DNA from: Anarhynchus alexandrinus
Taxonomy: Eukaryota > Chordata > Aves > Charadriiformes > Charadriidae
Reading direction: 5' to 3'
Assembly (NCBI GenBank): GCA_008711295.1
Contig: VUYV01000622.1
Location: 186,001-250,000 of the forward strand
Length of the DNA: 64,000 bases
Part shown: positions 1 to 11,300 of the stretch, piece by piece
Layout: every line of letters begins with the position of its first letter
How positions within the stretch are numbered: position 1 is the stretch's first letter
Position numbers and translations under genes: made by a program
The notes under the pieces: model-generated
What the model saw: the letters and a program-made list of their open reading frames with translations, nothing else
What the model was told of the DNA's origin: nothing
Databases searched by the model: none

Positions 1-1131
1 ACCATGGTCCTCTGAGCCAGCTCTGGGACACCAGCACTTCACAGAACTACTTCCCAGCTCTGTGCTCAGCTCAGGTTCCCTCAAGAGCTGCTGCCTGACC
101 ACCTTGAGTGCAAAGTCATCATCACCAGCAGCTCCAACTACTGTCATTTTAACTCTCAGTCATTCTTCATCACTGGATGTACCAAATTGCACCCAGCAGG
201 GTCCCCCTTGCTCCCTCCTCCTCTTCCTTCTGTCTTGGCCTTGCACAAGGCCCTCTTCTGCCTGGTGGGACGCAACCCAAGTCTGTCGACACTTAACCTT
301 GCCCGAAGAGTCTACAACCCAGGACAATAACCAGCATTTCATTAGCAGTTCTCTCAAAGGGTACAATGATAATAACTCAACATGACCAAAGCGGTTGACC
401 TTGCAGACTGGGTGTCACGTCTGCTTCTCACTAGTTTGCCCATGGAAGCATGAAGAGATCCCTAGGCGGGGACAAGCACATCTACAAGCCCTCACCAGTA
501 GGAGCTATGCGCATAAGTGGAGCAGGAGAGAGTTTAGTCACCAGCATAAGAGCTACCCATACTTCTAGAAGTATTTGTGAGCAGCTACTGAGCCCTCAAA
601 TGCCAACTTCACTTCAGTCAGGCAGATGCAAATTTGAGGATCTCAGTTAAGGTTATTCAAGGTACATCTTTTCCCCCTCCAGAATAACCAAACGCATATC
701 TGGCCTATCATCTACATTGCAAACACTACCCAAATGCTTCCAGTGCTGACAAATATATTCTTCCATCATTGCTCAATCGCTATTTGCTCAGTTTAGCTCT
801 GCGTGTATTATAATAGCATTTAAAGACAGAGCCAGCCTTCAAAAGCAGATGAATCTGAAATTAACAACAGAGGCATTTTTGCTCTGAGGTCTGGATGAGA
901 GCATAAAATAACTGAACTTTGTTCCTGTGGCTTATTACATCATCCGGCCCCTCTTTGACTGAAAAATATTTCTATTCCTCATTCCAGACCATCTGTTCTT
1001 CAGAAAACTTCTCTCTATTTACTTGAAAAAAAAACAACCCCTAACTGGAGGCAAAGGCACTTCCCCTGACTCCCCCCTGAGAAAAGTATGTTCATAATTA
1101 AGCGAAGAGCATTGCATGTTTATTCCCGCTA
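1..1131. other. Noncoding stretch, no gene seen
   Basis: Only short chance ORFs occur, on both strands. The part from about 770 to 1010 is AT-rich, with TTTGCTCAG, TATAATAG and ATTTAAAG-like words and few CpGs, a texture common in conserved regulatory DNA. No repeat family was recognised. Confidence 0.5.
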
Positions 1132-1167
1132 GTGCATGTGCATGCATACACACGTGTGCGCGCATGC
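1132..1167. repeat. 36-bp perfect alternating purine-pyrimidine tract (Z-DNA candidate)
   Basis: Every step from 1132 to 1167 alternates purine and pyrimidine. It mixes TG/CA steps with a CG-rich core (GTGTGCGCGC at 1154-1163). Such tracts are known to favour left-handed Z-DNA under negative supercoiling and are often length-polymorphic. It is not a pure dinucleotide repeat, so slippage alone does not explain the perfect alternation. Confidence 0.8.
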
Positions 1168-2342
1168 CTATTTTTAGTTACACTGTCAAAATCACTCTAA
1201 TATTTCACAGCAAAGGAGGTCGTCTTGACCCGAAAAACACATCATTATTTCTAATTAGGAAATAAAGAAACAGAATTGTCGAAAATATCTCTCTGCAGGG
1301 GATCCGTGCTGTGAGATGACGGGACTTTTCCCTGCTGTTGTGTTTTCTTTAGCTTTAATTTACTGTGGTGTGAAGACTGAGCCCAGTGAAACTTGTCAGC
1401 TGGCAGGGAAAGGAAGAAGGGGGTTAGGACAACGGTGCTGCCCTCACCTTCCTGTGTGGGTTGAGGAAAGGCATTTTGGGTCTTCTCTTCAGAGAAAAAA
1501 AAGTGTACTTCTGCAACAGAGGTTAATCTCATTCAGAACAGCCTCTCCTGCCTGTACTGTGTTCAGGCTGTCCCTGCTGCTACACCTTTTCTTGCACTGG
1601 AAGGAGACCAAGATGAAGCAGTAAAACCAGTTTCTATTGGTGTAACCCATGCCATCAGTATATGAGTTACTTCCATTAAGGCAGCTAAGCACATCTCTAA
1701 TGAGAGAGGTATTCTCCTCCTTTTGCCATCTATAATGGGGAAATGACACATTCCCCTTTGTCTTATTCTTTCTTATTATAATCACTTTGGGAAAAAACCA
1801 AATAATTTACCATTTGCCAGCCCAGTGCCTGTAATGAGGTGGGTCTCGACTGAGTTCATGGCCTCAGGACACAACTTTAGCACACACAACAGCAGGAACA
1901 TGGAAAGAGAGGTTCACTGCACTGTCTCCAGGAGCAACGCCTGCATGCCTGCCAGGCCATTGGGACACGAATGCTCTGAAGAAATCCTAAATGACTCAGG
2001 GCTGAGCTCATTTGAAACAATGACTGCAAAACCACACACGAAAGGGTGAAACCCCCTCTAATGACCACGCTGATGAATTCTCAGAAATTGTTGGTCGAGA
2101 GGAAACACATTTGTACTGTTTGACAGATGGAAGTTACTCGGGCAAGGCTGCCCAGCGGCAATTTTCTCCTCTGGCAGAGCAGGGAGGCAGAGCAGACCTC
2201 CAGGATGTGCCTCCGAGGTGGTAGGACCCAGCAGGGAGCATAAGTTCAGACTCAGCCATTCACACCTTCCTTAGGAGCCAATTTATTTTTTCCCAGGACA
2301 GAGGAGAGGCTGTATAAATTTGAGCAGTGACACTCGGGTCAG
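1168..2342. other. Noncoding stretch, no gene seen
   Basis: Overlapping ORFs of under 105 codons on opposite strands (1251-1785) shadow each other and have no recognisable domain. The end (about 2280-2342) becomes T-rich and leads into the acceptor-like tract described next. Confidence 0.5.
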
Positions 2343-2372
2343 GTTATTTTTTTATTATTTTTTTCCTTTCAG
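2343..2372 (+). promoter_or_regulatory. Strong splice-acceptor-like polypyrimidine tract ending in CAG
   Basis: The 30 bases are almost all T with a few A and C and end TTTCCTTTCAG at 2362-2372. This matches the vertebrate 3' splice-site consensus. It directly precedes the short open frame at 2373-2454. T-rich tracts ending in CAG also occur by chance, so the support depends on the exon. Confidence 0.4.
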
Positions 2373-2454
2373 CTATGTCTTCAAGCTAGACAAGAAATTC
2401 CACCGCATGGAACATGGCACACTGCACAACAGCCCAGACTGGCAGGATTTCTAG
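2373..2454 (+). CDS. Candidate terminal coding exon, product unknown
   Basis: Seen: after the acceptor at 2371-2372 a frame opens at 2374, runs 26 codons and stops at TAG 2452-2454. The peptide begins YVFKLDKKFHRMEHG and ends in PDWQDF. It is rich in charged and aromatic residues, and most third codon positions are C or G, unlike the AT-rich flank. A GTAGGG follows the stop directly, so 2454/2455 could also serve as a donor; in that case the frame starting at 2373 is open through the 82-base exon. The first AATAAA downstream is at 2965-2970, giving a possible 3' untranslated region of about 500 bases. Inference: last or alternative-last exon of a plus-strand gene that begins upstream of the window. 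I do not recognise the protein. Twenty-six codons can stay open by chance, so this is only a candidate. Confidence 0.3.
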
Positions 2455-3941
2455 GTAGGGTTGGGGGTTGGACAACATAATTCATACTTCATGCTCACCG
2501 TACCCTCGATATCTCTGTTAACATCTACCTAATTTGGTCTCTGATCCACTTAGATCTGTACCAGGACCATTAGTAGTTGTATTACAAGGAACTCCACTGA
2601 TACAAGTCTACTTTGCTGCTTCTGATGTATCAAAAATTGCCTCTTTCTAGATACAGGATCTATTCATGTGCTTCTGGGTTGTAATTCAGATGTAGTTACA
2701 CTTGAAGCAGAGAGGTTTCAACGTAACTACTGAAAAGATTATGGTATATAAGACTATAAAAACCTGAGCAGGAAACCACTGAGGGTTTGAAACATTTGAA
2801 GTCTGTAGAGACATGGTACACAAAGAATGGAAAAGAGAACAGGGATTCAGAAAGGTGAGATCACTAGAGCTCTGGAAGGAAGGAAGGGCTCTCTTGGGGT
2901 CCGCAACCCCCAAATCCTCACAAATACAAAGCAAAACCAGGTTCAAACTTCAACCCTTTCCAGCAATAAAAGAAAAAAGACCCATGACTTTCATATTCTG
3001 AATGAGGTCACTGAATTGCCAAGTAAGAGGCAAGCATGTCCACCTTCAAGCCATCATGCACTCATTTTTTTCCCCAGTTAGAACTACTGAGCAAATCCCA
3101 CCCAAGCTCTTTGACAGATCGTAGAATGCAGAAGACATGCTTCTGCCCAAACATACCTTCTGCCTCATTTTGTCAGCCTGGCTGCGAAAGGGGCACTTAC
3201 ACGTTCACTCGGCACTTCATTAGCCACCATGCAAAGCCCTAAGGACTGCTGCAAGGACAACTTGCAAGAGTCCAGTTAGACGTAAGTACTAGTGACAACG
3301 TTATCTGGTGGGATTGCTCATCTGTGACACGTTTCCCAAGTGCAGAAAGAAAACCCACACTACTGACTTTTAGGGAAAAAGAAAAATACACATCAAGCAA
3401 TATGCTTTAAGTCTGCTTTCATGTTGGTAATGAAACGGGTTCATCGTGCCCTGCTTTATCCACAGGGGTACAAAATGCAAGTGGTTTGCCTTTCTTTTCC
3501 CACCTCTTTTTGACATTGTCAGAAGACTCCATTATGCCTGAGGAGTACATTAGGCAGATAGCTACCCTCAATCCATTTAGCTCCATAAAACAGAGTGGTC
3601 ATGCTCACAACAAATTTCATTTCTCATACAGAATGAAACAGATCTTGCAAAGTGTATTATTTCAGAGAACAGAGTTTAAAGAAAGTACTTTCCTGTAATC
3701 TCCAGGCACCATAGGTACAGGCAGCAGCCTTGGTTTTGTTTCACGGCAATTTATTGGTGCAAAAAATCTAAGAACTGGGTCTCTAAATTTTTAAATCTCT
3801 CGATGTATCTGGTTTCCAGACAAAACTACTTGTTTTGTATGTCCTTTCCTACTGCATCCCATAGGAATACTGCCCTTGACTTTAACAGGAGCAAAGCAAT
3901 CTGGTAGTCAAGGAAGATGCTTTTCTGCAGATACAACTTAC
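2455..3941. other. Noncoding stretch; possible 3' UTR at its start
   Basis: If the exon at 2373-2454 is real, 2455 to about 2990 would be its 3' untranslated region. A second acceptor-like site (TTGTCAG near 3515-3521) precedes a plus-strand open frame that runs to 3698 and begins EDSIMPEEYIRQ. No donor or homology supports it. No repeat was recognised. Confidence 0.35.
2965..2970 (+). terminator. AATAAA polyadenylation signal candidate
   Basis: Canonical hexamer, the first one after the candidate terminal exon at 2373-2454; no AATAAA or ATTAAA was seen between. An A-rich stretch follows directly. The hexamer is common by chance in AT-rich DNA, so it has meaning only if the exon is transcribed. 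Confidence 0.25.
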
Positions 3942-4127
3942 ATGTTCAAAATATACTTCTGTGTCCTTGAGCCTGAAGTTTCTAACCTTTTCCTGACTTG
4001 TGGCATCAAAGAATTGCACTAATTTGCTCAATTTGTTTTCCCAATTCACTACATCTTGCTGGAGGGTGTCCTGCTCTATGCAATAACCCCTCCGGCTTCC
4101 AGCGCAGCACCTCTCTGGCTTCATCAT
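3942..4127 (-). CDS. Exon-like open frame with a strong donor, product unknown
   Basis: Seen on the minus strand: a frame with a methionine at 4127 stays open to a stop at 3882. It contains DVVNWENKLSKLVQFF and later FRLKDTEVYFEH, an amphipathic, helix-like, charged composition. At 3942/3941 it meets CAT|GTAAGT, a near-perfect splice donor, so a coding exon could end at 3942. The 5' boundary is unclear: the best AG is around 4062, after CCCTCCAG, but it lacks a good pyrimidine tract. Inference: an exon of a minus-strand gene, an exonised relic, or chance. I do not recognise the family. The lack of a convincing acceptor keeps confidence low. Confidence 0.25.
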
Positions 4128-5822
4128 GTAGCTCAGACCAGAGGTAAGTAATGCACAGCAGGAGAGAGTATTTTCTTCCTGCTTGTCTGTAGCTTCATCT
4201 TTCTACTTGCCTCTGGATAGTGTTACTAAACACTGACTATTTTTTCAAGCTTAGCCAGAATGGGCACAACCGATTTCCTGATGTCCTGGAACCCATCCAA
4301 ACCATCCATTAGCCACGAGTTCACAAACTGATACATCTTCCAAAAGGCTCATGGGCAACAGTATTGTTTCTAAAAAGAAGTTAACTTCGGGTAAATGAAA
4401 ATAAGATTTACTGCTTGGGACAGGTTGCATGCAGTAAATAACTCAGAATTTATGAATTGTCATCTGTAAGACTCCATTCATCTGCAGTGATAAGGGGCCC
4501 TTGGGCCACTCAGCACAGTAACTCTCCATTAAATCACTGTTATTTATGTGCATCACTGTAGGAGGCCTGGATATGGATCACATCCCCGTGGTGCTAGGTG
4601 CTACCCAAACACTATGGCAGGTCATCACAGTCACATTATCCCCATAGTGGTAGTGATATGGCCTTGAGTAGGAACTCCTACCAGCATCTCCTGCACCTCC
4701 TCTGCCATCTACTTTATTAGCAGGTGATGTAGAGCATTTGTGAGCCAGACAGGTAGCTTGTCCTGGGGAAGGGGACCCTCAGTTCCTACTCACAAAGTTG
4801 AGTCTGTGGCATTGTGATCACCAAGGCACACCAAGGCCACAATGGAGCCCCAGAGACGTACTGCCATACAAGACCTTCCCCTCCACTGCTCCCTCCCACT
4901 GGCTGCTGCAGGCTCTTCAAGGCCAGGCTTGTTGCTATCCAGCAGGAAACATAGCACGTGAATTTAGAGACCTGCTCTTCCCCTTCAGCACAGAGCCTCT
5001 GGCCTTCCTCCCAGAATCGACAGTCTTCTCAGCAGCATCAGTCCTGAGCAGCAAGAGGTCCCTACTATCAGCACTAACATGGATCTGCAGAGGTTCCTTC
5101 CTACCATCGTTTTCTGTGTTTCAACTCTTATTGAATTCCCTCCAGCCACACAAAACCTGTAATATCACATTGCCAAACACGGGGTGGATTTCTCACCCCT
5201 GGATAGCTCACCAGACCCTCATGATTCACCATGCACAACTGTTGCCTACAGTGCATGTCCCAAATGCACCTTGCAGCGAGGACTAGTAACAGCACCGGCT
5301 TGGTGTTAAACCAGAGCCCTGAGGTTTTGCTGCTTCAGATCCCTCAGTTTGTCCAACACCTATGATCTCTTTTAGCAGTTTCACACACAACCTCCAGAAT
5401 TATATTTTCAATAACACTGTTACAAAGTGGCCTCAAGGGACTGAGTGTCATAAATGACGGAACCACCATCACTCCCAATGCGTGCAGCCCATGAAGCTGA
5501 GCCATCTGCTTCTCAACACTCTGAGCAGAGCTGACCCTTCAGAAACTCTCCACCCTAGGAGTTGCTGGTAGTGCATGGTGGAGGGGAAAACTTTACCTCA
5601 TGCTTGTGGGTTTTTACATCATGGTCAAAAAAAGATTTCCTGAGTCCCCATCTGTTTTTTTTCGGTATAAGACATTGATTTTCTGTGGCAAGGGGGGTGT
5701 TAATATGGGACAGAGACACCCCTATGAAACACCAGCTGTTTATGATTACCCAATACCATGTCATATAAAGACTGTTACCACCAATAGAGCATATAGATCA
5801 GGGTTGATTGCAGTCTGGTGTG
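4128..5822. other. Noncoding stretch with a possible ancient repeat scrap
   Basis: At about 4560-4615 the words GTGGTGCTAGGTGCTACCC and CAAACACTATGG resemble, from memory, old amniote interspersed repeats with a TGCTAGGCGCTGT-like core; the family is not certain. A plus-strand frame of 162 codons (4798-5286) has no recognisable domain, an irregular composition and no splice context, and is judged a chance ORF. Confidence 0.3.
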
Positions 5823-5839
5823 TCTCTCTCTCTCTCTCT
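5823..5839. repeat. (TC)8 dinucleotide microsatellite
   Basis: Seventeen bases of uninterrupted TC. Short enough to be only weakly polymorphic. Confidence 0.9.
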
Positions 5840-8353
5840 ACCCCTCTTCCTAGAGGTTTGATGAGACTCAAACATACAGATATTCACATGGTGGGTGAAT
5901 AACCACTCAAACAATATGAAAATCACCATGAGAAAAATGTACTCTAAGCCAGCAGCAGGGAAAAAAACCAAACAACCAAAACCCAAAAAACTTTTACCAA
6001 AACCACACAGAATATATAATGCAGGAGAGAAGCGGTGCCAGGGCAGCTTGCATATCCGTGTGAAAGTGGTACCCTCAGACAAGCAGGTTAAAATCTTCCC
6101 CACAGCAGTTTCACCCAACAAGTAGACCTGTCTGCATGCAGAGGCCACCTGCTATTGATTCTGCTGCACCAGCGAAATGCAAACCTCAGTAAGGCTCGAT
6201 TCAGACAAAATAGAAACCCATCAAAAAATAAAATTATCAAGTTGCTTTCACATTCTTTTCCTGAGCTTGACAAGGTTTAACTAACAGCTTTATTCTGCCA
6301 CCGAGTTTGCACACAGACCTATGGAAAACACCAGAATTTCACTCATTTTCTGGACGTTATTTGTGGTAGCAGGTAATTCTTAATAACCCCTGAGAGCCAT
6401 CCAGTGTCTAATTGTAAAAATAGTTTCACAGTTAACTTGTAGGGAAAAAAATAGGTGATTTCAAACAATCTGTTAAAGCTGAAACTCAATCTGACAGACC
6501 GCAAGCCACAAATTTCCAGAGTTACCTAGAAGGAAACATTGAGAAGAAAAGTCTGCTTGAGCAACTCACCTCCGAAACACCAAGGTTTTCTCCATTGGCT
6601 GCAGCAAGCAATGGCCTCCACTTCAGCACAGGCTCCACTTCAGGAACAGAGCAGCTGAGCATCACGCAGCAACCAGAGCAAAACCCGCCATCCTTGGAGG
6701 AGCTGCTGGTCTGGTACTTGGGACATCTGGGTTTCCCTTCCACTGCTAGCGCCGATGTTCCTGCGTGCTCCCAGCCAGCCACACTATTAGCACTTCTGTT
6801 GAAGAGAAGATGAAAAAATTCATGTCTTGCTGGTCATCTTGCCTGGTAAGGGTGCAAGCCCCTCAGAGCAGGGCTATCTCCCCATCTGTTCTGCCCAGCC
6901 TGGATGGCCACTGTCAGCCACAGTCTCAAAGCACAAATGCTGACGAGCAGTGGCTGCTAAGGAGCATACACGTTGCAGACAGACACAGATGGGGACACCC
7001 CCCCGCCCCAAACTCCAGCCTGCGTTTCCTTGGCAGGAATGAAGCAGTATGATGAAGAGTCCAGGCTCAGATGTGTTAATAAAATGCCAAAAGGAAGCCC
7101 AGCTACTAAAACACCTTTTTGGAAACCCCACTAATCTCAAGTGTCCTGATTTACACGTGTACCAGTTCCTGCTCCCCGGGAGAGCGGTCACAGACTTTTG
7201 CTTTTAAGCCCTCAGCAAGTTTCATGTTGCACCAGAACAATATATTCTGTACAAATTATTACAGGCATTTAACTTCAAAATCCTGGTCAAAACCATGCAT
7301 CTAACCTGCCCTACAGTTTTAACAAACCTCCAAACAAGTTGCTGTGTTTGACACAAAGTAAGGTGCTGCCTCGGCTGGGCTTAGAGGGCCGTACCTCATT
7401 TCCCAGCCATCTCCAGGGCACCACAAATCCCAACTATCAGGCAACGAGCTGGTCACTGCCACACGACACCAGGGCTCCCTGGCTTCGAGGAAACCATCAT
7501 TTTGTTACAGCAGCTCAAACAGAAACTTTGGGCCAGATTGTGACACTCTACAGTACATCTCGGGGGGATTAGGAGTGAATCTTTGGGGACAGGTTGTAGG
7601 GCCTGCGTTCGGCAAGCGTGGCTCTAATACACGTGCTTTTCAGCCAGCATCTCTTCAGACACTCGGAGGTCTTGGCTACTAATGTTTCCTGGTGGCTGCA
7701 GACTGACTGAAGCCAACGATGCTAACGAGGCTTTCCCCAGCAAGCGTGGAGGCACTTACGGGCACTTGTTGGCCAGCAGACACAGCAGCACAGCACTGAG
7801 GTGCAGGAGCTGAAAACAGTTTCTGCTATTTACCCAAAAAGCTCACGATTATTTTTCCTCTTTGGCAGCACTTACTAAAACATTCATGATCTCTGATGAG
7901 CCCCGTTCTGCTTCCACATTGGGGTTAAGCCCCGAGATGTGCAGAATCTGTGCAAATCACACTGAGAAACTGAGGAGGCCATATCACATCTGTTGGCTGA
8001 AAGACCCAGGATCAATGAGAGCTCTCACTTGGGGGTCATGAGCTACCAGTGACTCACTGGGGTTTCTACCACAGCAGTCTTGGTTAACTGATTTATTATC
8101 ACAAAGGATCTTGTATTTATCACACTTAACATGGGCCAAAGTCTTCCCTGCATACATTTCAACTTCAGGTCCAACACCTGCAGCTAAGAGGAGTAGATGT
8201 TCTGCAAAAAATCCAATTGTTTAAAGTTTACAGGAGTGAAAAGTCAGTGCTGGCATGATCACCTCTACGTTTGGTCTCTGACAAGCTGAACCTCATGAGC
8301 TTTTCAAGCCCTCTCCCAGCCAGTGGTAATGCAACACGGACATGTGTTTTCCA
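5840..8353. other. Noncoding stretch, no gene seen
   Basis: The A-rich part at 5950-6005 contains several A-runs followed by CC. The region 6230-6480 is AT-rich and has a regulatory texture. Short ORFs overlap on both strands without recognisable products. Confidence 0.5.
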
Positions 8354-8385
8354 GCTGCTGATTGTCCCCGCTGCTGATTGTCCCC
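8354..8385. repeat. Perfect 16-bp tandem duplication
   Basis: The unit GCTGCTGATTGTCCCC occurs twice with no mismatch (8354-8369 and 8370-8385). The identity suggests a recent slippage or duplication event. Confidence 0.9.
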
Positions 8386-11300
8386 TGCATCTGCAGGGTC
8401 TCCAGCCCATCTGCACTGAAGCTCCAGCACAGGACATGGGGTTCCTCCTGAAGCAAGACTGCTTCAGGATAGGCTGCAAATGCCTTTCTGAAATGCTTTC
8501 AGGTAAGCCCCTCCTCTGCCCTGCTTGGCTGTCCCCTCTGAAGATGTGCTTAAAATGACAGCTACCTACACTTGTGCCTACCCCATCCATATCACCACGG
8601 GCTGTCCTGTACTTCTCTTTCAGGTTACTCTGCAGGTCCTGAACAGTTCTGCACCATGTGTCCCTAGGAATCACCAACCAGCCCCAGGTCTACAGAGACT
8701 CTACTCTCACCTGGTATCATGGCTCAGACATGCCCAGACAACACCAACGCGTTCCTCCAGAAGTGCCCAACTGGAGGCTTTTTGTTAGAAACTTCCCCTT
8801 GCTCTGCCAGCCTCCTTACTCATTCCCAGATCACCTTTCTCCACTGCCTCCATATTCTTCTTCCTCTCCCCACCCCATCCTGTTTCTCTTTGCGAGGCCC
8901 ATTTCTTTGGAAATAACACAATTTCCCTTTGCGGGAGATTAGCAAGCAGGGTTTGGCCGTTGTGCCCGGGATCCCTCAGCAAGGAGCAGTGGGTGGGGAA
9001 AAGAAATAATATATAACTTCTTGTGCTCAATGGCCCCTCTGTGCGTGTGCTCCTCGCGTGGGTGGTGGTGAACCACACTGCCTTCAGCGCCACTGCTCTA
9101 TTGCTAAAGTGTCGTCTCCTTTGTTACATGTGGTCTGCGTGTCCTTCTGCATGCCAGCCCCTGTGCAAGGGGGCAAGGGCACTCACCAGCCCTGCTGCAT
9201 ACACAGGCAGCTCCTCACCCCCCCCCCCCTCCGGGCTTCACGAAAAAAACCCAAAACTGACAAAACCTGTTTCTTTTCTTATTCCAGTGCTTGAAAAATA
9301 AACAAATAAATACAGAGAAATGAGACTAGTTGAAGCCATGGGGAAAGGGAACAGCTAAAGTGAGCACAGAGAGAATAGTTGCAAGACTGTATGGAGAGCT
9401 AAAGGAAAAATGCCTCATTGGGACAGGTTTTCCATGGGACTGCAGCCATCAGAGCAGCACTGAACTTGGGAGAAGAGCACTCTTCAACAACCTTGAGGAA
9501 AGGGAAGGATGATTGTGAAGAAAGGGTTCATTTCCTTCTCAAATTTTTTTATTTTTAGGATCCATTACCATAGCAATGTGTCAGACCATCTCTACAGGTT
9601 AAGGTTTTTTCATCCTTTCTCCTGGGAAACCATTCCTTATATCAACAATGCTCAAGGCCACGTCTCCATCTGGCATGAATTCCCACAGCTTTCAGCGAAG
9701 CTACAACAACCGCCAGCAGCAGATCCGCTCAGCCCACCCTTAAACTTTTCTTAACTTCCTCTGCTGCCTCTTACACTAAAGCCCCTTTGGGTTAGAGCTC
9801 CTCTACCTTCAAAGTGGCTCTCCCCTTCAAATATTTGAAAATACATTCAATTTTTCCACTATGTCAGCAAGGAAAATTTAGCTGTTGTAGCCACTCCTTC
9901 AATCCATCCCACTCTCGCATGCTCAACCTGGTATGGAGCCTCCTGCTCCTACACATTTTTGAATGCTCATGTGAAGCGAGCAGAAACCCCAAGACTTCTG
10001 AGGTCGGACTGGGTCTGGCACAGGATGTAGTCAAAGAAACCAGTGGATTAACATCCATTAGGGAACCTCAGGCAGGCTTCAAATATAAAACCCAATACTT
10101 CCTGCGTGGCTGAGGAGCACATGCCTGAGGGACAGTGCCCCTTTATGTGCTCCCAGACGTGCTGTGTGCACTTGGGTCTCGAGAGTCCAATAAGCTTCAT
10201 TCAGCAGGAGCAAAAAATAGACAAAGATGAAATCAAGTATCATGACATTTTCTCAGCATTTCTAGTCAAACAGAAAATTAAACAGGCTCAGTATTATTGC
10301 CAGAATGTTAATTTATGCACCGCTTCGGGGAAAGTGGACTCAGACGCGCAAAAAGGTCAGGTTTAACGCTGTTATTAGCTGTACTCTCCTTCCTCCTAGA
10401 AATCCTCATGGAGCTACTTCCCAATCAAAGGGGGAATATCTAACATGGGGAAGAGGGAAGAGGTGGATGAAGGGCTGGAGATTTATATGGAAGAGGAAAG
10501 CGAGGACATTTCAAATCACTTGGTGACAGGCAGACTGGGAGGGCACTTTTCTACCCCAAAATCATCCCAACCTCTGCCCATTCATGCAACAGCTTCTGCA
10601 TATAACAATGTTGTGGATACACTATACTGGTGGGTTTGTTATGACACAGTGACACTAAAATCTATGATCCTGTGCCCATGAAACAGGTAGTGGGAGAGTT
10701 TACCCTCTTCAAATATCAAAGGCTGAATTAAAAAATAAAACGCTGAATCTAGACCAAAGTTCTAATAATATGAGTTAAAGGAGTAGAGATATTTCTACAC
10801 TGCTCATTAAATCACTGTGAGGGAGGGCAGGAGAGGTGGTTTAAAGACGGTAGCTTACAAATGACAAAAAATTTCTAAGTATGACCCTTGCCCCAGGCTT
10901 CTTGAAATCAATGTACAAATGTGGCACAAAACCTGATGTATGTGGAAATTGCATACACTCTTTGGGCTGAAAGTCTCCTCCTGTGGATCAAACCCCCGTG
11001 TTCATACAATGTAGAACACAGCTGGCAACGTAAAACTAGCGCTGGCTGCTCTGGCAGCACACATGGAGGAGAGCTGGGCGCAGAAAGGAGGGGAATTTGG
11101 AAAAAGTGCCAAATCGCCCATCTCCACAGGAATCAAACACCAGCTGCCACTGTGAAAATGGATTTCCAAACCCACCAGCATCATTAGAGGGAACCCTCCC
11201 TTCCCTGAAAACACACCAAACAGTCTGTGACCACAGTGTTACCAGCTTACTGTGGACAACGGCTGATGTGTAGGTTCCCCACTGAGCTGTGGTGGTTCTG

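Noticed and set aside
4798..5286. Plus-strand ORF of 162 codons
   Set aside because: No domain, no splice signals, no poly(A)-tailed retrocopy structure.
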